From: Pedobacter cryoconitis
Lineage (GTDB): Bacteria > Bacteroidota > Bacteroidia > Sphingobacteriales > Sphingobacteriaceae
Direction of reading: 5' to 3'
NCBI RefSeq assembly: GCF_003259615.1
Contig: NZ_QLLR01000002.1
Location: 447,517-511,516, forward strand
Length of the DNA: 64,000 nt
The notes below the pieces were generated by a model, which worked only from the letters and a program-made list of their open reading frames with translations, did no database searches and was not told the DNA's origin. Positions 26,386 through 35,817 of this stretch are shown one piece after another (positions within the stretch are counted from its first letter, which is position 1; every line of letters starts with the position of its first letter). Position numbers and translations under genes: made by a program.

Positions 26386-27858
26386 TTATTTCAGGTACCA
26401 CATTAATGTAGATTCTTTATCCGGGCCAAAAGCAGAAATAGCTTTCTGATAATTAACCTTGTTTTTCGCACTTTCAGAATCTGGAAAAACATAGCGTTTT
26501 GGAATTCCCCTGCCAGCAGCCAAAGGGCCGGTAACAAAAGCGGGATAACCAGTTCGGCGCTGATCAAACCAGCCTTCCGATCCTTTAAACAGCATCGCTA
26601 TCCATTTCTGAGTGATCAACTGCTCCAATGTACCATCATATTTAACCAGGGCCTGGTCAAAGTAATTTGCGGGAGCTGTAAGTCCGTAACTTTTCATAGA
26701 CTCTTTGATTCCTTTATAGTACATCGATTCTGCAGTTTCACCCGGCACAGTAATTTTGCCTTTCTGGATAGCCTCTGCCAGAATAAAGCATTGCTCGGTA
26801 TAAGTGATCAGACTGGCATTCAATAAAGGGTTAGCGGAACCACCATTTTTTCTGAAAAAAGAAGAAGAGAAAACAGATACATGATCCTCTCCCCCATTAT
26901 ATGAAGCAGGTGCGTCAATAGCATTAGGTACGCCAACATATTTATTAAAATCTACAGTTGAACCAGTTGTACTTTTAACTGGTTCTACCCAAAGGCCAAT
27001 GCGCGGATCATTTCTTTGAACAAGCCGGTCAACCAGCTCCTTACTTACTTTTGTTTTTAGATAATCAAAATCAATCATCGCCAGCGGACCTCCAGGCCAG
27101 CTATAGGCAGCTAAATTCCCCAGATAAGCAACTGCTGCATTGTCGGCACTACTTTCAAAAACAGGATAAGTGGTCTTGTCATTAACAATGGTCTGCATGT
27201 CAGTAAATGCAGCGCCATAAACCTTTGAAATACGCAACAGCATCCTTAAACGCAAGGTATTGGCAAACTTACGCCATTGCAGCGCCTTGCCATTAAACAG
27301 CGCATCACCTTTAGCATTAATCTCTCCTGTACTTCCTTTTAAAAGATCGTTGGCCTCCTGCAATTCTCTCAATAAATCAGGATAAATAACCTGCTGCTGA
27401 TCATATTCAGGATAAATGAGGTTACTTTCTTTCGATTTCAATGCCTGGGAATAAGGAATATCTCCATACAAATCAGTCAGGTAAGCAAAATTAAAAGCCT
27501 TCATAATTTTACTGATTGCGATATATTGGTTTTCAGAACGGCTTTGCGCAGTTTCCAACAAGGTCTTATTCACCGATAAACGTGCATATATATCGTCCCA
27601 GTCTACCGGCCCCCAATCAAACAGGTCATAACCAGTATTACGAACCAGTGTAAGATACCTTGCAGCAGAAGCAGGTCTTCTGCCTGCTGCATTTTCCTGG
27701 TAAGCATAAGCTGTAGACAAGATCACTTCGGACATCAGGAACTCTGTATTGGTAGTTTCCGGAGAATTAGGATTGGTATTAATTTTATCAAAATCCTTGG
27801 TACAGGCACTCAGTATGGCCATGAACAATACCAGGATAGTTTTATATCTGAATTTCAT
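26386..27858 (-). CDS. SusD/RagB family outer-membrane lipoprotein
   Basis: The 490-residue protein has a lipoprotein signal (AILSACTKDFDKIN) and the start NTNPNSPETTNTEFLM typical of the SusD-like_2 group. TPR-like helices and a C-terminal AMLFKGSEGWFDQRRTGYP motif follow. SusD proteins form the lid of a SusC channel and capture the ligand at the cell surface. It directly follows the SusC gene (11 bases). Given the downstream phosphatase and glycerophosphodiesterase, the ligand is more likely a phosphorylated or phosphodiester compound than a glycan. That is inference. Confidence 0.93.
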   Translation of the reverse strand: MKFRYKTILVLFMAILSACTKDFDKINTNPNSPETTNTEFLMSEVILSTAYAYQENAAGRRPASAARYLTLVRNTGYDLFDWGPVDWDDIYARLSVNKTLLETAQSRSENQYIAISKIMKAFNFAYLTDLYGDIPYSQALKSKESNLIYPEYDQQQVIYPDLLRELQEANDLLKGSTGEINAKGDALFNGKALQWRKFANTLRLRMLLRISKVYGAAFTDMQTIVNDKTTYPVFESSADNAAVAYLGNLAAYSWPGGPLAMIDFDYLKTKVSKELVDRLVQRNDPRIGLWVEPVKSTTGSTVDFNKYVGVPNAIDAPASYNGGEDHVSVFSSSFFRKNGGSANPLLNASLITYTEQCFILAEAIQKGKITVPGETAESMYYKGIKESMKSYGLTAPANYFDQALVKYDGTLEQLITQKWIAMLFKGSEGWFDQRRTGYPAFVTGPLAAGRGIPKRYVFPDSESAKNKVNYQKAISAFGPDKESTLMWYLK

Positions 27859-27869
27859 TTGAGTAAGGA

Positions 27870-30800
27870 TTAAAAATTACAACTTAATTTACAGCCAAAA
27901 GAGCGTGTCCCAGGTAAGGTCCAATGGCCAACACCCAGTTTAAATCCTTCAGTAACACTCATAGTGGTTTCCGGATCATAGCCCAAACCGTTAGCAGTCC
28001 AGGTATACAAATTCCTGCCGATCAGTGAAATAGAAAGATTGCTGATTGGAAGTTTACGCAACACGTTTTTACTAAACACATAGGTTATAGAAGCTTCCCT
28101 GAGCTTCAGGAAAGAAGCAGAATAAGTTAAACGCTCGTAATACTTATTATAAGTGTTATTGTAAAAATCAGATGCTGCAATAATGACCTTATTTTCATTA
28201 TAAGTACCGTCTGCACTGGCTATATAACCTGGAATTATCATCCCGTCATTCCGCTTATTTCCTTGTGAATCAACCCATGGCAAGCCCCCGGTTTGTGCGT
28301 CTCTGCCGGCAATTGTATTATCTGTTAAACCTGCATTGATCAAACTTTTAACCACATAAGAGTAGAAGTTACCCCCTTTACGCCAGTCTAAAAGGAAATT
28401 AAGCGTCAGGTTTTTATAGCTGAAAGTATTGTTAAAACCAATCGTAAAATCAGGATTATAGTTTCCAACTTTTATATATTCGGCGTTATTACGGATATAG
28501 TGCCCGGTTTTATCCAGTAAGGCTGCTCCGGCATACTGTCCACCTGGAACCTTTGTATAACTTGGCGTATAAAAATCTCCAATTTTAGTTCCTTCTTTGA
28601 TTAAATAGCGGATATTATCACCATCGGCACTACCCATAGAATATTCCGGCAAACCTTCCATTAAAGAGATCACCTTATTTTCATTCTTGGTAAAATTTGC
28701 GTTGATTTCCCATTTAAATGCACCCTGAACAGGAACTGCGGTTAAACCGATTTCCCAACCGCTGTTCTGAATATTTCCGGCATTGATTAAACGGTTCGAT
28801 GCACCCGAAGTAATGGTTGTTGGAATATTAATAATCTGGTTTCTTTTATTGGTCTTATACCAGGTCACGTCCAGACCAAACCTGTTATTAAAAAAGCGCA
28901 GATCTCCGCCAAACTCATAAGAAGTTGCGATTTCAGGCTTCAAGAAGTTGTTTTTCAGGTTAAACTCAATCGTCGCTCTTTTTACGTCACCCCAATCCTG
29001 ATTAAAAGGAATCGTATTGTATAACTGGTAAGGATCAGTATCACTTCCAACCTGTGCCCAGTTCGCCCTGATTTTAGCAAATGATAATACCTCAGACTTC
29101 ACTTTGAACACATCCGTTAAAACTGTACTTAATGAAACTGAAGGATAGAAATAAGAATTATTTTGAGCAGGTAATGTACTTGACCAGTCATTTCTACCGG
29201 TCACATCAAGAAATATCATGTTCTTAAATGAGGCCTGTCCAATTCCATATAAACTGTTGATTCGTTTACGGGAATTATACTGTGCATTGGTGATGGTTCC
29301 TGCACGCGCATTAGTAATATTATAAATTCCTGGAATACTTAAACTTTCGGTACGCTGAGCAGTACTTCTGTTGGTCTGATCCATTTGGTTCCCCCCAACC
29401 GATAAGCCGAAAGACCAGTTCTGATTCAAGGTTTTCTTGTAACTGAGCAGGAAATCTGTATTCTGCTCCTTAAAAAAAGAATTATCTACGCCATAACCTC
29501 CGAACTTAAATCGCTTCGCACTAAAAGGGCGTTTGGTTTCATGCTCCTCATTGTATAAATCAAGCCCGGTACGCACCATTAAGCTCAAATCATTTGTAAT
29601 ATCAAATACTGCTTGTACGTTTCCGGTTATCCGATTTCTGTTGTAACCATTGGTGTGTTCATAAGCCACAAAATATGGATTATCAGAATCATCCGGTGAA
29701 AATTGTTCTAAGTTTTCCCGGCCTGGTTTCCAGTAATTCTTCAAATCATTAATATTCATATTAGAAGGCATGGAGTAAACCATTTGCGTCACACTTTCCC
29801 TGTAAGCCGAAGGCCGGTTATCACTTTTATTATTTACATAACCAATATTGGTACTGATCTTTACCTTAGGATGCAATACATAGGTTGCTGCCAGGTTCAA
29901 GGTATTCCTGCTCAGATCTGTATGCGGCACAATCCCCTTATTGAACATATTGGTATAAGATAACCTGTAATTACCATCTGCATTTTTACCAGTGATGGCA
30001 ATGTTATTCGTATATGTGGAACCTGTGTTGTAAAAATCTTTAGCATTATTTGGGTGTGATACCCAGTCTGTAGGTACAGGTTTTCCACTTTGGCCATCAA
30101 GCGGGCTGTTCCATTGTAAATGTTTGGTTCCTGCATCCAGACGCGGGCCCCAGGCCGAGGTGGTGCTCACTGCCGGATCATCTGTATATTCTCCTGCGCC
30201 AAACTGATTCTGGAAATGAGGGAACATCCATGCCTGGTCAAACATCGCATTGGAGTTAAAGCTTATGCCTAAGCCTTTTTTAGCTGATGAACCACTTTTT
30301 GTGGTAATCAGTACGACTCCACTTCCTGCCCTGCTGCCATATAAAGCCGCAGCGCTCGCTCCCTTTAAGATGGTAATGCTTTCAATATCGTCTGGACTAA
30401 TATCGGAAACCGGGCTCCCATAATCTACCGAAGAACGGCCGACTTCGGATGTTGCCCGCAGCGAATGTGCTACAGGAACACCATCTACTACAAAAAGCGG
30501 CTGGTTATCGGTCGCAATCGATGATTGTCCGCGAATAGTAATCATGGTGGTAGATCCCGGATCGGAACCCGTACTTACTACATTTACACCCGCTACCTTT
30601 CCGGCAATAGAATTCACCACATTGACTTCTTTTACCGTATTCACATCGCTACTTTTTAGCGTAGCAATAGAATAACCGAGTGCTTTTTCATTCCGCTTAA
30701 TACCCAAAGCAGTAATCACTACTTCAGACAAACCGGTTTCATCCGGAATAAGGCTGATATTGACCGCCGTTTCTCCTCTAAGAACAAATTCTTTAGTTTG

Positions 30801-31325
30801 ATAGCCCATCATTCTAAACAAAATAGTAGATGAAGACTCCCTTACATTTAAGCTATAATCACCGTTCAGATTGGTCGTGGTGACATTATTACTCCCCTTT
30901 TCCAACACACTTACCCCCGGTACAGGCAAACCTTTCTCATCAGTAACCTTACCTTTAATCCGGACAGCTTTTTTGATAATAATCTGGTTGTTTTGGATGA
31001 TGTAAGTTAATTGCCTCGGGATCAATATGCGGCTAAGCAGACTGCTTACCATTTCGTTTTCTGCTTTAATAGCCTCAACCCGCTGGTTCAATACTGCATC
31101 TGTATTCGTGTAAACAAAAGACAGCCTGGTTTTCTTCTCTATGCTTTTCAGCAACTCTGTTAAAGTGCCGTTTTTAAAATTGAAACTTATCCTGTTATTC
31201 AGCTCCTGTGCCTTTAATGGCGATGCTTGTGAGGCAAAGAACAGGACAGTAAGCATAAAATAAATGAGGGTAAGAAAACGCATTACTTTAAAAATTAATT
31301 GATTAGTCACTGCGGACTTTTTCAT
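27870..31325 (-). CDS. SusC/RagA family TonB-dependent outer-membrane receptor
   Basis: I start at the ATG at 31325 (MKKSAVTNQ), which leads into a signal peptide ending PLKAQE. The longer frame adds 21 residues without support. An STN domain follows (FNFKNGTLTELLKSIEK), so it takes part in FecR signalling. A carboxypeptidase-like domain (VTDEKGLPVPGVSVLEKGS), the plug (VVDGVPVAHSL, GSRAGSGVVLITTK) and a long 22-strand barrel ending GCKLSCNF complete it. It imports a ligand handed over by SusD using TonB energy. The upstream FecR and sigma genes control it through the STN domain. Confidence 0.94.
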   Translation of the reverse strand: MKKSAVTNQLIFKVMRFLTLIYFMLTVLFFASQASPLKAQELNNRISFNFKNGTLTELLKSIEKKTRLSFVYTNTDAVLNQRVEAIKAENEMVSSLLSRILIPRQLTYIIQNNQIIIKKAVRIKGKVTDEKGLPVPGVSVLEKGSNNVTTTNLNGDYSLNVRESSSTILFRMMGYQTKEFVLRGETAVNISLIPDETGLSEVVITALGIKRNEKALGYSIATLKSSDVNTVKEVNVVNSIAGKVAGVNVVSTGSDPGSTTMITIRGQSSIATDNQPLFVVDGVPVAHSLRATSEVGRSSVDYGSPVSDISPDDIESITILKGASAAALYGSRAGSGVVLITTKSGSSAKKGLGISFNSNAMFDQAWMFPHFQNQFGAGEYTDDPAVSTTSAWGPRLDAGTKHLQWNSPLDGQSGKPVPTDWVSHPNNAKDFYNTGSTYTNNIAITGKNADGNYRLSYTNMFNKGIVPHTDLSRNTLNLAATYVLHPKVKISTNIGYVNNKSDNRPSAYRESVTQMVYSMPSNMNINDLKNYWKPGRENLEQFSPDDSDNPYFVAYEHTNGYNRNRITGNVQAVFDITNDLSLMVRTGLDLYNEEHETKRPFSAKRFKFGGYGVDNSFFKEQNTDFLLSYKKTLNQNWSFGLSVGGNQMDQTNRSTAQRTESLSIPGIYNITNARAGTITNAQYNSRKRINSLYGIGQASFKNMIFLDVTGRNDWSSTLPAQNNSYFYPSVSLSTVLTDVFKVKSEVLSFAKIRANWAQVGSDTDPYQLYNTIPFNQDWGDVKRATIEFNLKNNFLKPEIATSYEFGGDLRFFNNRFGLDVTWYKTNKRNQIINIPTTITSGASNRLINAGNIQNSGWEIGLTAVPVQGAFKWEINANFTKNENKVISLMEGLPEYSMGSADGDNIRYLIKEGTKIGDFYTPSYTKVPGGQYAGAALLDKTGHYIRNNAEYIKVGNYNPDFTIGFNNTFSYKNLTLNFLLDWRKGGNFYSYVVKSLINAGLTDNTIAGRDAQTGGLPWVDSQGNKRNDGMIIPGYIASADGTYNENKVIIAASDFYNNTYNKYYERLTYSASFLKLREASITYVFSKNVLRKLPISNLSISLIGRNLYTWTANGLGYDPETTMSVTEGFKLGVGHWTLPGTRSFGCKLSCNF

Positions 31326-31424
31326 AACTTTGTATGTTTTAATCATTGAATGGGTTAAAATAAAATTGAAAATCATTAGCCGGAGCATGCGTCAACATGC
31401 TTCGGTTTTTTCTTTTATAGTTGT

Positions 31425-32441
31425 CTAATTACATTTACCTCCTTTTATATAAATGGTCTGTTTATTGATTGTATAATGAATATCCAGGCTTAGTTGAATG
31501 GTTTGCAACACTTCATTTAAGCTGACATTATTAAATTTCGCTGTGAGTTTACAATCTTTAAAAGATTGATCTGCAATAACTTTCACTGCATACTTTCGCT
31601 CTAAAGCCTCAAAAACTTCTTTTACAGGTAACTGATCGAACACCATCTTGCCTTCAGTCCAGCTAGTAGCAGTCCGGCCATCTTCCACGTTTTCCAATTG
31701 TAGTTTAGCGGGATTGGCTATTGCCTTTTGATTTGGCAGCAAGTGAATAGCGGCTGATTGTATTCCCGCTGAATCTCTGGAAACGGCCACTTTACCCGTT
31801 AATACTGTTACTTCGGTTTGATGCCCTTGCCATGCACGAATATTAAAACTTGTGCCAAGCACGCGCGTCTGAATATTTAAACTGTATACCACAAATGGAT
31901 GCGCCGGATCACGCTTTACTTTAAAGAATGCTTCTCCTTTGAGCCTGACAGTTCTTAAATCAGCATGTCGCAGGTTCTCTGGATAACTGATACTGCTGCC
32001 GGAGTTTAACCAGATCTGTGTGCTGTCGGGCAATATTACGTTGATAATCTTTCCCGAACTTGCTGACTTTGTAATCCATGCGATACTGGTCTGCTGTAAA
32101 ACTGGCTGCTGCACTTTATAGAATAAGCTGAACAGTGTTATTGCGGCTATAGCGGCAACAGCAGCCAGCCAGAACTTAAACTTAATGGTTTTCTGCGGTA
32201 CCTCCTGTATTAAAGAAGCCTGGATAGTACTGAAGCTTTCCCTCCATTGCTCATTCTCCGGCAATACCGAAGTATTTTCCCATAGCCATAAAGCCTGCTC
32301 CAGTTCTTGTTGGTGCCCAGGATCTTTACTCAACCATTCCTGTATCTTTTTCTCCTGTCGTTCAATTTCCTGAACGTCGCCGCTGTTATTCTCCTTTGCA
32401 GCTAAGTAAGCTATTACAAATTTCCAGTTCTCCTGATCCAT
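31425..32441 (-). CDS. FecR family anti-sigma factor
   Basis: I start at ATG 32441 (MDQENWKFVIAYLAAKE). Thirteen further residues are possible but unlikely. The N-terminal cytoplasmic part (KEN..GDVQEIERQEKKIQEWL) should bind the sigma factor. A membrane segment lies at residues ~105-125 (FWLAAVAAIAAITLFSLF). The periplasmic FecR domain (ILPDSTQIWLNSGSSISYP, VRLKGEAFFKV) and a C-terminal STN-like domain (FNNVSLNEVLQTIQLSL) follow. It relays ligand binding by the adjacent SusC to the ECF sigma factor encoded upstream. Confidence 0.93.
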   Translation of the reverse strand: MDQENWKFVIAYLAAKENNSGDVQEIERQEKKIQEWLSKDPGHQQELEQALWLWENTSVLPENEQWRESFSTIQASLIQEVPQKTIKFKFWLAAVAAIAAITLFSLFYKVQQPVLQQTSIAWITKSASSGKIINVILPDSTQIWLNSGSSISYPENLRHADLRTVRLKGEAFFKVKRDPAHPFVVYSLNIQTRVLGTSFNIRAWQGHQTEVTVLTGKVAVSRDSAGIQSAAIHLLPNQKAIANPAKLQLENVEDGRTATSWTEGKMVFDQLPVKEVFEALERKYAVKVIADQSFKDCKLTAKFNNVSLNEVLQTIQLSLDIHYTINKQTIYIKGGKCN

Positions 32442-32534
32442 TCCTATACTTTTATAGAAACAAGACAAGAAACAGGGCATGCACTACGGGCCGCAAAACA
32501 TTAACAATGCGTTAAGAAATAGTTAAGAATATTT

Positions 32535-33089
32535 TTACCGGAATTCTGACTCGTTTTTCAGTATTTTCTCCTGCAAGAATAGAAAGCCCCTGGCCAAATG
32601 GTCTTCCACTGTTCTGACTGAAATATCCAGTAAAGCGGCAATTTCTTTATAACTAAAACCGTCTATACGATATAGATAGAAAACCAAACGTCTGCGTTCT
32701 GGCATCTGATCAATTAACTTGTATAATATCCGGTTTCTATCCTTATTCAGGTAAAGCTGAGCAGGATCTGCTGTTTCATCCCGAATGCCGGGCAGTTCTT
32801 CCTCCTCTATGTGCAGAAAACTTATCCTGGAAACCTTATGGTAATTTGTTGAAGCATTTTTTACTGCCCGGAACAAGTATGCTTTTTCATTTGAAATCCG
32901 GGTCTCATTTTTCCAGATCGCGATAAATACATCATTCAGAATAAGTTGAGCCTCTTCTACATCCTTTACCAGGTAAATCGCATATTTCTTAAGCGTAGGA
33001 TACATACGACGATAAAGATCTTCGAATGCTTTTCCATCGAAATTATTTACAAGATCTCCGTTAAATCCGACAGTATTGTTTTCGCCCAT
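32535..33089 (-). CDS. ECF RNA polymerase sigma factor (FecI-like)
   Basis: Start chosen at ATG 33089 (MGENNTVGF): a -7 box lies at 33101-33108, inside the longer frame that begins at 33137. Region 2 is seen in FEDLYRRMYPTLKKYA and LNDVFIAIWKN, and region 4 in FSYKEIAALLDISVRTVEDH. The length of ~184 residues is normal for ECF sigma factors. It should be held by the FecR protein at 31425-32441 and direct transcription of the SusC/SusD/phosphatase operon. Confidence 0.93.
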   Translation of the reverse strand: MGENNTVGFNGDLVNNFDGKAFEDLYRRMYPTLKKYAIYLVKDVEEAQLILNDVFIAIWKNETRISNEKAYLFRAVKNASTNYHKVSRISFLHIEEEELPGIRDETADPAQLYLNKDRNRILYKLIDQMPERRRLVFYLYRIDGFSYKEIAALLDISVRTVEDHLARGFLFLQEKILKNESEFR

Positions 33090-33100
33090 AAAATATGGAG

Positions 33101-33108
33101 CAAAATTA
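33101..33108 (-). promoter_or_regulatory. -7 promoter box of the ECF sigma gene
   Basis: On the minus strand the bases read TAATTTTG, which fits the Bacteroidota TAnnTTTG element. It lies 12 bases before ATG 33089, giving a very short leader and supporting that start over the upstream one. Confidence 0.5.
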
Positions 33109-33284
33109 GAGCTGCCAGATGATTGACACATTAACAAAATGTTAAATGAAGCAGGCAGGCATTAAAAAACAGCTGCGTATTAATTACGTGACCAGGATTG
33201 TCTGGTTAAATGAAATAATTAGCTTTAATGATTTAGCAATCTAAATATGAAATTTAAAAGACCTCAAACCAGAACCAACCCATT

Positions 33285-34697
33285 ATGAAAAGACCTGACC
33301 AGTTTTTATTCACCATCCTGCTACTCATTTTTGTCCCTGCATACGCATGGGCCCAAAATAAATCCTTCCCCAAAGGAAAAGAGCTTGCCACCTTACAACA
33401 AGACTTTGTTGACCTGCGTTTTGGCATGTTTATCCATTATAATATTCCTACTTACGTGGATGCAGACTGGCCAGACCCGGATGCTTCACCTGCAATCTTT
33501 AATCCTAAAAAACTGGATTGTGAGCAGTGGGCAAAAGCAGCAAAATCCGCGAACATGACTTATGGCTGTTTAACCACTAAACATCATAGTGGTTTTGCTA
33601 TCTGGGATACAAAAACTACAGATTACAATGTAATGAACAGTCCGCTGAAAAGAGATGTAGTTAAAGAATATGCCAATGCTTTCAGGAAAAACGGACTAAA
33701 AGTGATGCTGTATTATTCCATTTTAGATACACATCATAAATTAAGGCCTAACCTGATTACCCCCGAACATATCAAAATGGTAAAAGCACAATTGACAGAA
33801 CTGCTAACCAATTATGGCGAAATCAATGCCTTGATTATTGACGGATGGGATGCACCATGGTCAAGAATATCCTATGATGACATTCCGTTTGAAGAACTTT
33901 ATACTTTGATAAAATCTATCCAGCCTAACTGTTTGGTTATGGATCTGAATGCTGCTAAATACCCTTCTGAAGCATTATATTATACTGACATCAAATCATA
34001 TGAACAGGGAGCAGGTCAGCATATCTCCAAAGAGACCAATAAACTGCCCGCTCTTTCCTGTTTGCCATTACAGACAAGCTGGTTCTGGAAAACATCTTTC
34101 CCGGCAACTCCTGTAAAAGATCCGCTTCAAATGGTGAATGAAAATCTTATTCCCTTCAATAATGCTTACTGCAATTTCATCCTGAATGTAGCACCAAATC
34201 GTGATGGATTGATCGACGATAACGCGTTAGCAGCATTAAAAGAGATCGGGAAAGTCTGGAAAAATGAAGGAGCCACACAGAGACTGCCCGCAGCAGATGC
34301 ACCTATAATTTCTTCTAATCTGGCTAAAAACCAACCTTCAGATGGGAGCTGGAGTGATGATATGAACATTATGGATTTCGCCAATGATGACAACTTCAAT
34401 ACTACCTGGAAAGCTAACCCAAGAGTTGAAAAGCCATGGTATGAGGTTGAATTCAGAAAAGAGAAAGCCTTTAATACAGTGGTGATTGCAGATAAAACTC
34501 CGGTAACAATCAGGAAATATAAACTAGAATATCGTTTGGACGGTATCTGGAAGACACTTTTCTCCGGAGAGAATGCGCATAAAATTAAGATTCATCGTTT
34601 TGATACCGTTTATGGCGATAAAGTGAGGATTCAGATAGAAAATACTGGATCAACAGCTGAAATAGCCGAGTTTGCAGTGTTTAACGAAAGAAGATAA
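33285..34697 (+). CDS. Alpha-L-fucosidase (GH29) with C-terminal discoidin-like domain
   Basis: The 470-residue protein has a signal peptide ending AYAWAQ, then a GH29 barrel (LRFGMFIHYNIPTY, TTKHHSGFAIWDT, NGLKVMLYYSILDTHH). LIIDGWDAPW supplies the probable nucleophile Asp, and NFILNVAPNRDGLID is the family's C-terminal barrel motif. After residue ~345 an F5/8-type-C-like domain follows (WYEVEFRKEKAFNTVVI). Such enzymes remove terminal fucose from glycans in the periplasm or outside the cell. It is divergent from the sigma factor gene and need not belong to that locus. No SusCD pair accompanies it. Confidence 0.92.
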   Translation: MKRPDQFLFTILLLIFVPAYAWAQNKSFPKGKELATLQQDFVDLRFGMFIHYNIPTYVDADWPDPDASPAIFNPKKLDCEQWAKAAKSANMTYGCLTTKHHSGFAIWDTKTTDYNVMNSPLKRDVVKEYANAFRKNGLKVMLYYSILDTHHKLRPNLITPEHIKMVKAQLTELLTNYGEINALIIDGWDAPWSRISYDDIPFEELYTLIKSIQPNCLVMDLNAAKYPSEALYYTDIKSYEQGAGQHISKETNKLPALSCLPLQTSWFWKTSFPATPVKDPLQMVNENLIPFNNAYCNFILNVAPNRDGLIDDNALAALKEIGKVWKNEGATQRLPAADAPIISSNLAKNQPSDGSWSDDMNIMDFANDDNFNTTWKANPRVEKPWYEVEFRKEKAFNTVVIADKTPVTIRKYKLEYRLDGIWKTLFSGENAHKIKIHRFDTVYGDKVRIQIENTGSTAEIAEFAVFNERR

Positions 34698-34706
34698 ATC
34701 GGTTAT

Positions 34707-34740
34707 ATCGTGCTCAATTCTGAACTGATTTGAGCACGAT
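34707..34740 (+). terminator. Hairpin after the fucosidase gene
   Basis: ATCGTGCTCAA (34707-34717) and TTGAGCACGAT (34730-34740) form an 11-bp stem with a 12-base loop, 10 bases after the stop. No strong T-run follows, so termination strength is uncertain. Confidence 0.6.
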
Positions 34741-34786
34741 TAAGCGGCCAATCCAACCAATAGTCTTTTAACCCTTTTATATTCCG

Positions 34787-34794
34787 TATCTTTG
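34787..34794 (+). promoter_or_regulatory. -7 promoter box of the small conserved gene
   Basis: TATCTTTG fits TAnnTTTG and is followed by C, as is common in the phylum. It ends 21 bases before ATG 34816. The TTG inside it (34792) is in frame with the gene and looks like a start codon but should belong to the promoter. Confidence 0.6.
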
Positions 34795-34815
34795 CCAATT
34801 AAATGGATATTTGAT

Positions 34816-35091
34816 ATGAAAGACTATAGTGATATGATTAACAGCGACAAGAATTCTGGTAAGATTAAAGATCTTGAAGATGCCTTGAATGGAGTTGAAG
34901 TAACTTACTCTCGTTGGCTGGTTAATCGTGAAAATATTCATACGGGTGAGAAACCAGATAGATTAGGAAATTACTTCCGTTATTTCTACGATGAAAACGG
35001 TATTCAATTTTATGTAAAAGACGCACTTCCTATTGACATCAAGAACGCGTGCTGGTCTGCTTTCAGAGGTATCTTCGTGAATAAACAATAA
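34816..35091 (+). CDS. Small conserved hypothetical protein (Bacteroidota type)
   Basis: I use ATG 34816 (MKDYSDMINSDKNSGKIKDL), because the upstream TTG in frame is part of a -7 promoter box. The 91-residue product is soluble and compact, with GVEVTYSRWLVNRENIH, YFRYFYDENGIQFYVKDAL and WSAFRGIFVNK. It has no signal peptide or cysteine motif. I do not recognise a named domain or a function. It is a single gene with its own promoter and a terminator hairpin on the far side. Confidence 0.72.
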   Translation: MKDYSDMINSDKNSGKIKDLEDALNGVEVTYSRWLVNRENIHTGEKPDRLGNYFRYFYDENGIQFYVKDALPIDIKNACWSAFRGIFVNKQ

Positions 35092-35121
35092 TAAAAAGGT
35101 ATTTAACATCGTAATAGCTAA

Positions 35122-35156
35122 AATGGCAAAGGAGAAGATTTATCGTCTCCGCCATT
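35122..35156. terminator. Hairpin between convergent genes
   Basis: AATGGC (35122-35127) plus GGAGA pair with TCTCC plus GCCATT (35151-35156), with a 3-base bulge on the left arm. It lies between the small conserved gene and the lipoprotein gene that ends at 35176. Confidence 0.55.
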
Positions 35157-35175
35157 AGTTAAAAATCAAACCTGT

Positions 35176-35817
35176 TTAATCTTGTTTGAATGCCTTTAAT
35201 GTTCCATCAGTATTGAACCGGATCGCATACCGCTCACGACTTCCTTCAATATTCATTGGATACCAATCTATCGCATTATTTACAACAGTGATATAGATAT
35301 TTGTTAATGGCTTTGCCCCTTCAATCCGCGAAGCTTTCTCCCTATAAATTTTATTAACCTGAGCTACACTTGCAAAGCTGACTTTATTCAGCGAAATCAG
35401 ACTATGCTGAATATCATCATTTACTGATAATTGCTTAGGCACGGGCACAGACCATTGCCCGTTTCTATAATCATAAACATCAACATACTCAGGGTTTTCA
35501 GGATGCTGCAACATGACGTTAATAGTCCCATTATCATAAAAGCCAAGAAACAGGTAGATAAAGATTTCTTTTCCTGCATATTCAGGAAGCCTTTTTAATG
35601 CTGCTTCTGCACTGAGTAATCTATCAGTATCATTTAAAAACCCGTTTTTCTCCTCTTCAGTGTGCTGTGCTGTAGTTGTGACCGTATGTTCTTTTCTATG
35701 ATCCTTATGTTGAACTAAAGTACCCTGAACATTTAGGGTATCTTCAATGCTTTTTGATACTGGCTTGCAGCTTAAAAACAAACTGCCGCAAATAAATAAG
35801 ATGTATATTTTTTTCAT
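35176..35817 (-). CDS. Lipoprotein of unknown function
   Basis: The 213-residue protein has a lipoprotein signal with the lipobox LFLSC (Cys ~17). No known domain is recognised. The mature part has a charged His/Glu-rich stretch (HKDHRKEH, TAQHTEEEKNG), then a mixed alpha/beta part with IFIYLFLGFYDNGTINVML, YVDVYDYRNGQW and a C-terminal RYAIRFNTDGTLKAF. Its start overlaps the stop of the membrane protein gene at 35814 by four bases, so translation is probably coupled and the two may work together in the envelope. Confidence 0.72.
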   Translation of the reverse strand: MKKIYILFICGSLFLSCKPVSKSIEDTLNVQGTLVQHKDHRKEHTVTTTAQHTEEEKNGFLNDTDRLLSAEAALKRLPEYAGKEIFIYLFLGFYDNGTINVMLQHPENPEYVDVYDYRNGQWSVPVPKQLSVNDDIQHSLISLNKVSFASVAQVNKIYREKASRIEGAKPLTNIYITVVNNAIDWYPMNIEGSRERYAIRFNTDGTLKAFKQD

